DNA of 64,000 bases from Brevundimonas albigilva (GTDB taxonomy: Bacteria; Pseudomonadota; Alphaproteobacteria; Caulobacterales; Caulobacteraceae), in assembly GCF_023503965.1 (NCBI RefSeq), contig NZ_CP097298.1:2311001-2375000 (forward strand). Reading direction: 5' to 3'. Under the pieces are notes generated by a model. It was not told where the DNA came from. It saw nothing but the letters and a program-made list of their open reading frames with translations, and searched no databases. Of the stretch, positions 58,645 to 64,000 are shown in pieces. Positions within the stretch are counted from its first letter, which is position 1. Each line of letters starts with the position of its first letter. Position numbers and translations under genes: made by a program.

Positions 58645-60621
58645 ATGCGCTCGTTGCTGCTCACCGCCGTCGCCGCCGCCGTCGTGGCGACCACTGCGGC
58701 CGTTCCGGTCCAGGCCCAGACCCCGCCCCGCAACGCGGCTGCGGCCGTCGCGGGGCCCCTGCTGGACGCCATGTTCCAGGATCACGCCGTGCTTCAGCGC
58801 GACCGGCCTGTGGCGGTGTGGGGCAGGGCGCCGGGCGGCGCCGAGGTGACGGTTTCCCTGGGCCAGGCGCAGGTTCAGGCGGTCGCCGATGCGACCGGCG
58901 TCTGGCGCGCCCATCTTCCGCCCACGCCCGCCGGCGGGCCCTATGTCCTGACGGCCCGTTCGGGCGGATCGACCCAGACCCTGTCGGACATCATGGTCGG
59001 CGATGTCTGGCTGTGTTCGGGCCAGTCGAACATGGAGTACCCGCTTCGCCAGGTCACCAACGCCGAGACCGAGGTCGCCAACGCCCATGACGAGGGCTTG
59101 CGCCTTTTCCTGGTCGGCCGGTCCAGCCTGCCGCAGCCGTCGCCCGCGACCGGTCCTGTCGGCCAGTGGCGGCTGACGACGCCCGCGACGGCGCGCGACT
59201 TCTCGGCCGCCTGCTATTTCATGGGGCGCGATCTGCGCCAGGCCCAGGGCGTTCCGGTCGGCCTGATCGCCGCCTCCTGGGGCGGTTCGATCATCGAGGA
59301 CTGGCTGAGCCGCAAGACCCTGACCGACCTCGGCGGCGCCGAGGACGCGCTTGAGGCCCTGTCCGCCTATGCCCGCTCGCCGGAAGAGGGCGAGGCGATG
59401 TGGCGCGACTTCACCCTGGCCTGGTGGAACGACAATGACCCGGGGTCGAGACAGGGGTGGAACCGCGAGCGGTTCGATGACCGCGACTGGGCGCCGATCC
59501 CGGCCGAGGGCGCATGGGAGACCACCGTGCCGGCCTTGCTGGCCTTCGACGGCGTGGTCTGGATGCGCAACACGGTGCAGCTGACCGCCGCCCAAGCGCG
59601 CCAGGCGGCGACCCTTGAACTGGGGCCGGTGGACGACGTGGACACCACCTGGATCAACGGCCGCAACATCGGCGGCCAGCAGGGCTGGGACACGCCCCGC
59701 ACCTACACGATCCCGGCGGGCGCGCTGAAGGCGGGACGCAATGTCGTGGCCCTGGGGGTGCTGGACACCAACGGCGGCGGGGGCGCGTGGGGACCGGCGT
59801 CGGGCAAGCGGATCGTCTTCGCTGACGGCTCGACCGTCTCGCTGGGCGACGGCTGGCGCTACAAGGTTTCCGCCCAGGTCGCGGCGTTGCGATCGCTGCC
59901 GCGCACGCCCTGGATCGGCGGCAGCGGTCTGACCACCCTCTATAACGGCATGATCGCGCCCCTGGGCGCCTATGGCCTGAAGGGCGCCGCCTGGTACCAG
60001 GGCGAGTCCAACGCCGGGGATGCGGCCGGCTATTCCAGGCTGCTGCCGGCCCTGTTCGCGGACTGGCGCGCCCGGTTCGAGAACCCCGACCTGCAAATGC
60101 TGGTGGTCCAGTTGGCCAACTATGGTCCGGCCGCGACCCAGCCCGCCGACAGCCTGTGGGCGGCCCTGCGCGAGAGCCAGCGTCTGGCCGTCGCGGCGGA
60201 CCCCCACGCGGGGCTGGCCTTGGCCATCGACATCGGCGACCGCTACGACATCCACCCCACCAACAAGCAGGAGGTCGGGCGTCGGCTGGCGCTGGAGGCC
60301 CTGCGCCTGGCCGGCCAGTCGACGGTCGCGTCGCCCCAGCCGGTCGCGGTCGAGCGCGGCGCGGACGGCGTCCATGTCCGCTATGCCGCCGGGACCGCCC
60401 TGACCCTGTACGGATTTCACCGTCCGGTGGGGTTCGAACTGTGCGACGCGGACGGGGCGTGCCGGTTCGTGGATGCGACCCTGGCCGGGGATCAGGTGAT
60501 CCTGCCCGCCGCCCGGCCCAGCGACGTCAAGGTGCGGCTGTGCTGGGCCGACAGCCCGATCTGCAACCTCTATGGTCCCCAGAACCTGCCGGCGACGCCG
60601 TTCGAGGCGCCCATCGTCTAA
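58645..60621 (+). CDS. SASA-family acetylesterase (sialate O-acetylesterase type)
   Basis: 658 residues; ATG 58645 with AGGAGG upstream. Signal peptide (AVVATTAAVPVQAQ). SGNH-type catalytic set: Ser128 in CSGQSNMEYPLRQ, then WYQGESNAGDAAGYSRLLPA and the D-x-H in IDIGDRYDIHPTNKQEVG. A central carbohydrate-binding-like insert (FDRDWAPIPAEG...) fits the SASA family. In Xanthomonas loci such enzymes remove acetyl groups from xyloglucan side chains. Last gene of the plus-strand operon. Confidence 0.85.
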   Translation: MRSLLLTAVAAAVVATTAAVPVQAQTPPRNAAAAVAGPLLDAMFQDHAVLQRDRPVAVWGRAPGGAEVTVSLGQAQVQAVADATGVWRAHLPPTPAGGPYVLTARSGGSTQTLSDIMVGDVWLCSGQSNMEYPLRQVTNAETEVANAHDEGLRLFLVGRSSLPQPSPATGPVGQWRLTTPATARDFSAACYFMGRDLRQAQGVPVGLIAASWGGSIIEDWLSRKTLTDLGGAEDALEALSAYARSPEEGEAMWRDFTLAWWNDNDPGSRQGWNRERFDDRDWAPIPAEGAWETTVPALLAFDGVVWMRNTVQLTAAQARQAATLELGPVDDVDTTWINGRNIGGQQGWDTPRTYTIPAGALKAGRNVVALGVLDTNGGGGAWGPASGKRIVFADGSTVSLGDGWRYKVSAQVAALRSLPRTPWIGGSGLTTLYNGMIAPLGAYGLKGAAWYQGESNAGDAAGYSRLLPALFADWRARFENPDLQMLVVQLANYGPAATQPADSLWAALRESQRLAVAADPHAGLALAIDIGDRYDIHPTNKQEVGRRLALEALRLAGQSTVASPQPVAVERGADGVHVRYAAGTALTLYGFHRPVGFELCDADGACRFVDATLAGDQVILPAARPSDVKVRLCWADSPICNLYGPQNLPATPFEAPIV

Positions 60622-60635
60622 AGGCCGGTTTCGCG

Positions 60636-61652
60636 TCAGCCTTGGGTCAGGGTTCTGACGCGCAGCAGACGGCTTCCCGCGGTGATGAACAGCGACCGGC
60701 CGTCCTCGCCGAACGCGCAGTTGGCGGCCGCGCCGCCCGTGTCGATCACCCCCAGGCTTTCGCCGGCGGGCGTCAATATGTGGACGCCGCCCGGTCCGGT
60801 GCAGAACAGGCGGCCGGCGGAATCGACGGCCATCCCGTCCGGCAGGCCGGGCGCTTCCGGTCCCACAAGGGGCGTAAAATCCCTCAGGACGCGCCCGCGT
60901 GCGAGCGGGCCCTCGTCGGTCAGGTCATAGGCCATCAAGACCGCATGGCCGGGGTCGGACACCGCGACATACAGGGTCCGCTCATCCGGCGACAGGGCGA
61001 TCCCGTTGGGAAAGGACAGGGCGTCGGTCAGAAGGCTGACGGCGCTGTCGGGATCCAGCCGATAGACGCCGCTGAAGGGAATCTCCTTGAGCGGCGACTG
61101 ATCCAGGCCCTCCAGCCCATAGGGCGGATCGGTGAAGAACAGGGCGCCCGACGAGGCCTTGACCAGATCGTTGGGCGAGTTGAAGCGGCGGCCCTCGAAC
61201 CGCTGGGCCAGGATCGTCTTGGCGCGGGTCTTCAGGTCCAGCCGGGCGATGGCGCGATTGCCGTGATCCGCCATCAGGATCGACCCGGGCGGGCCGGGGA
61301 TCAGGCCGTTGGAACCGGGCTCTCTAAACCCGGACGGGTCGCTTCCCGCATAGCCCGAAGGCGTCAGGAAGACCGAAGCCCCGTCCGTCGCCGACCAGCG
61401 ATGGATCCGGTTTTGTGGCACGTCGCTGAACAGCAGGAAGCCGCCGTCCGCGATCCAGACCGGCCCTTCCGACCAGGCGAAACCCTCGGCCAGCACCTCC
61501 AGCCGCGCGTCGGAGGCGATGATGGAATCCAGGGCCGGGGACAGGCGTCGCACGCCGCCCGAAGGCGCGGCGGCGGGCCGACCGGGCAAGGCGGATGCGG
61601 ACAGGGGCAGGGCGATGCCGCCTAGAAGGGCGTTGCGTCGGGACAGGAACAT
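60636..61652 (-). CDS. SMP-30/gluconolactonase-family protein, exported
   Basis: 338 residues. A Tat-like leader (MFLSRRNALLGGIAL) precedes the six-bladed propeller: LAEGFAWSEGPVWIADGGFL with metal-binding Glu, NSPNDLVKASSGALFFTDPP (N and D of the metal site) and PDGMAVDSAGRLFCTG. Such enzymes open aldonolactones. Exported lactonase near an intracellular dehydrogenase would act on periplasmically formed lactones; the 3' end meets the esterase gene 14 bases away. Confidence 0.85.
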   Translation of the reverse strand: MFLSRRNALLGGIALPLSASALPGRPAAAPSGGVRRLSPALDSIIASDARLEVLAEGFAWSEGPVWIADGGFLLFSDVPQNRIHRWSATDGASVFLTPSGYAGSDPSGFREPGSNGLIPGPPGSILMADHGNRAIARLDLKTRAKTILAQRFEGRRFNSPNDLVKASSGALFFTDPPYGLEGLDQSPLKEIPFSGVYRLDPDSAVSLLTDALSFPNGIALSPDERTLYVAVSDPGHAVLMAYDLTDEGPLARGRVLRDFTPLVGPEAPGLPDGMAVDSAGRLFCTGPGGVHILTPAGESLGVIDTGGAAANCAFGEDGRSLFITAGSRLLRVRTLTQG

Positions 61653-61667
61653 GCGGGCGGTCTCGAT

Positions 61668-62768
61668 CTAGGCGACGGAAAGAGCGACGGCGCGGCCTTC
61701 GCGTGCGGACGTATAGATGGCTTCGATGATGCGCATGTCCCGCAAACCCTCTTCGCCGGACACGATCGGTTCATCGCCCGACATCACGCATTCCGACAGA
61801 TGATCCAGCTGGGCCGAGAACTGGTTCAGCGCGGTGGGCGGGGCCGGGTGGTCGCGGGTGCGCCAATCCTGATTGAGGCGCAGGCGATTGCCCTCATAGG
61901 CCGTGGCCGGCTCGGCCTCGATCCAGCCCTTCGATCCGGTGACGCGATATCGATTGTGGTGGGAGCTGTAGGCCGACACGCAGTTGGCCGTGGCGCCCGA
62001 GGGGAAACGCAGCTGGAACAGCACCGTGTCCTCGACCTGGGCGAAGCGCGGATCGGTGCGGTCGGTCGTGTCGACCGCGCTGACCAGCACGGGCTCCTCG
62101 CCGGTCAGATACCGCGCCGCCTGCAGGCTGTAGATGCCGATGTCCATCATCGAGCCGCCCCCCGCCAGGGCGCGGTCCAGCCGCCACTGGTTCGGGCGGA
62201 TGTCGAAGCCGTGCTCGGCGGCGACCACCCGGGCGGCGCCGATCTCGCCTGCGCGGACGATGCGGATGGCCTCGCGGTTCGTGGCTTCGAACCGGCTGCG
62301 ATAGCCGATCATCAGCTTGCGGCCGGCGGCCCGGCACGCGGCGACCATCTCCTGGGCCTCGGCCGCCGTATTGGCCATCGGCTTTTCGCACATCACATGC
62401 TTTCCCGCGGCGGCCGCGCGAAGCGTGAACTCGTGATGCAGGCCGTTGGGCAGGATGACATAGACGATGTCTATGTCCGGATTGTCCTTGATCGCGTCGA
62501 ACGACCGATAGTCGTAGAGGTTCTTCTCCGGGACGCCGTATCGGGCCGCGTACCGCCGGGCCTTTTCCGGCGATCCGCTGACCAGGGCGGTCAGGCGGGA
62601 AGCGCGACATTCGGCGAACCGAGGCAGGATGACGTCGGCGTAGCCGCCCAGTCCCACAATGGCGTAGCCCAGCTTTCGCTCGGTGTCGGCGCGCGCGGTC
62701 AGGGCGGGAAACAGAGCGGCGGCGGCCCCCAGCATCATCGCGGCGCGGCGGTCGTATTGATCGAACAT
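61668..62768 (-). CDS. Gfo/Idh/MocA-family oxidoreductase, exported
   Basis: 366 residues. Tat-like leader (DQYDRRAAMMLGAAAALFPA), then the Rossmann start LGYAIVGLGGYADVILPRFA, the family signature E-K-P in AAAGKHVMCEKPMANTAAEA and the C-terminal sheet with GGSMMDIGIYSLQAARYLTG. Close in type to glucose-fructose oxidoreductase. Periplasmic sugar oxidation that makes the lactone for the SMP-30 protein, 15 bases downstream, is inferred. Confidence 0.85.
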   Translation of the reverse strand: MFDQYDRRAAMMLGAAAALFPALTARADTERKLGYAIVGLGGYADVILPRFAECRASRLTALVSGSPEKARRYAARYGVPEKNLYDYRSFDAIKDNPDIDIVYVILPNGLHHEFTLRAAAAGKHVMCEKPMANTAAEAQEMVAACRAAGRKLMIGYRSRFEATNREAIRIVRAGEIGAARVVAAEHGFDIRPNQWRLDRALAGGGSMMDIGIYSLQAARYLTGEEPVLVSAVDTTDRTDPRFAQVEDTVLFQLRFPSGATANCVSAYSSHHNRYRVTGSKGWIEAEPATAYEGNRLRLNQDWRTRDHPAPPTALNQFSAQLDHLSECVMSGDEPIVSGEEGLRDMRIIEAIYTSAREGRAVALSVA

Positions 62769-62808
62769 GGCGTCCTCCCCTCCAGGCTGCCCCGTGCGGG
62801 GCCTCGCT

Positions 62809-64000
62809 TCAAACCAGGCCGGCGCCCTGCAGTCTGATCGCCGGCGCGGTCGTCACGGGGCGTTCCGAAGGAAGGGACACGACCAAGCCGGCCTCGGTCT
62901 GTCGGAAACCAAGCGTCCCGCCGCCCAGAAGTTCCACGGCCTCGACGCGACCCGCCTGGGGCTTCAGCGCATCGATGACCATGCGGCCGTCCTCAGGCCA
63001 GTCCAGGGCGAAGGCGTAGAGGGTCCGGCCCTTGGTCGTGAAGCGGATGTCCCGGCCGGTCCAGGGGCGGGCGTCGCCTTCGCCGTGCATGCCGCCGACC
63101 ACCGTGGTCGGGCCTTCGCCATAGGTGCGCCAGGGCCGGGTGTCGAAGATCGCCTCGCCGTTGACCTTCATCCAGGCGGCGATATCGGTCAGGATCTGGC
63201 GCTCGTCGCTGTCGATCGAGCCGTCGCCCCGCTGGGGGATGTTCAGCATCAGATTGCCGTTCTTGGACACCACGTCGACCAGACGCTGGATCACGCTGTG
63301 GGCCGGGACGTAGTAGTGGCGGGTGAAGCGGGCGCGGTTGTAGTGCCAGTCGCCGATGCAGGTGTCGGTCTGCCACGGCTCGGGCTTCAGGCCGTCCGAA
63401 AAGCCGCGTTCGACGGTCTCGACGATCCCCTTGCGCTGGCGCTCGTCCAGTCGTTTGCCGTTCACCACCGGCAGTTCGCCGCGCCATTGCAGGGAGGCGT
63501 TGTAATACTCCGCCACGGCCTCCAGCCCATGGCGTCCCAGCGGCAGGCCGTAGTTGTCGAAATAGACCATGTCTGGCCGGTATTTGGTGATCAGGTCGCG
63601 CTGACGCGCCACCCACGACCCACGAAGGCCGGATTGTTCGGGGGCGGGGTCTCGATCCACTGGCCGTCGCGCGCGTCGTGCCAGGCGTTCATCTCGGCGA
63701 TGGAGTCGATGCCCTCGGGCGGGGCGAAACTGGGGCCGGTATAGAGTTCCTGCGGATCCAGCCCGTCCCACCATTTGCCGGCGCCGTCGGCCCGGGTCAG
63801 GCGCGCGGCGTCGTAGCGGACGCCCTTCATCGGTCCCTCGGCGTCATAGCCATAGGCCGTCTGCCACCAGTGCCAGGCGTGGGCGGCGTGGTTGGAGACG
63901 GCGAAGCGCAGGCCCCGCGCCCGCACCGCCTTTTCCCAGGTTCCGACGATGTCGCGCCTGGGCCCGACCCGCATGCTGTTCCAGCTGTGATGGGCGCTGT
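62809..64000 (-). CDS. GH29 alpha-L-fucosidase, frameshifted, runs off the window
   Basis: At least 395 residues; the N-terminus lies beyond 64000. NSMRVGPRRDIVGTWEKAVR and LRFAVSNHAAHAWHWWQTAY give the GH29 HxH region; ITKYRPDMVYFDNYGLPLG carries the nucleophile Asp; NGNLMLNIPQRGDGSI follows. The frame breaks at about 63614-63620, where one base lost from a G run joins AFVG to SWVARQRDLITKY. It would release fucose from fucosylated xyloglucan, in place of the GH95 enzyme found in other such loci. Same strand as the SMP-30 and Gfo/Idh/MocA genes. Confidence 0.85.

Noticed and set aside
56335..60420. Long minus-strand frames opposite GH31 and the esterase
   Set aside because: Shadow frames: no start signals, no motifs, and complete families on the plus strand.

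Overview
GC-rich, gene-dense alphaproteobacterial DNA. Four large TonB-dependent receptors (TBDRs), a FecI/FecR-type regulator, a tryptophan-halogenase-family gene beside glycoside hydrolases, and sugar enzymes that resemble Caulobacter XylB/XylD point to Caulobacteraceae, probably Brevundimonas or a relative. The genus is inference. No rRNA, tRNA or CRISPR array was seen.

Region 1 (about 1-21,000) is a worn genomic island. Its left end holds remnants of a ParB-like gene and of the 3' end of dnaE2. Its right end holds the degenerate start of a tyrosine integrase behind two inverted repeats. Between them lie small accessory genes (two HNH-like proteins, a P-loop protein, a MltR/HEPN-like two-gene operon, two copies of a short coiled-coil-like gene, a membrane-anchored SNase). 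There are also two defence-like modules: an 876-residue NTPase with an N-terminal DUF4297/Cap4-like nuclease domain, and a two-gene module ending in a QxK-type nuclease domain. Between these sits a block at 10,299-17,880: MFS exporter, XRE and LysR regulators, IMPase-like, kinase-like and PhyH genes, a LeuC tail, a LeuD-like gene, and a PEP mutase-family gene with the K-x-N-S loop. I read it as a partly deleted phosphonate-type biosynthetic cluster. Its right end is cut against a second, truncated DUF4297-type gene.

Region 2 (21,146-40,290) is accessory chromosome: a TPR-sulfotransferase divergent from a TBDR; an STN-domain TBDR with a FecI+FecR reading frame; a TBDR-secreted tyrosine phosphatase operon divergent from a double-headed TetR protein with a perfect operator-like palindrome; two SDRs; LysR and AraC regulators; and a secreted acetamidase/formamidase-family protein.

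Region 3 (40,552-64,000) is a carbohydrate locus. DgoA, DgoK, a sodium:sugar symporter, IclR, a XylB-like sugar dehydrogenase and a XylD-like IlvD/Edd dehydratase would run an oxidative, non-phosphorylating sugar route. A halogenase-GH97 operon lies opposite a TBDR-GH35-PA14/GH31-acetylesterase operon, followed by an SMP-30 lactonase, a Gfo/Idh/MocA oxidoreductase and a GH29 fucosidase that runs off the window. Together this looks like a xyloglucan (galacto/fuco-xyloglucan) utilisation locus coupled to galactose oxidation.

Caveat: about 20 otherwise intact genes are broken by small indels, nearly all in runs of C or G. I annotate these as single genes and give each break; most look like uncorrected sequence errors, not real pseudogenes.
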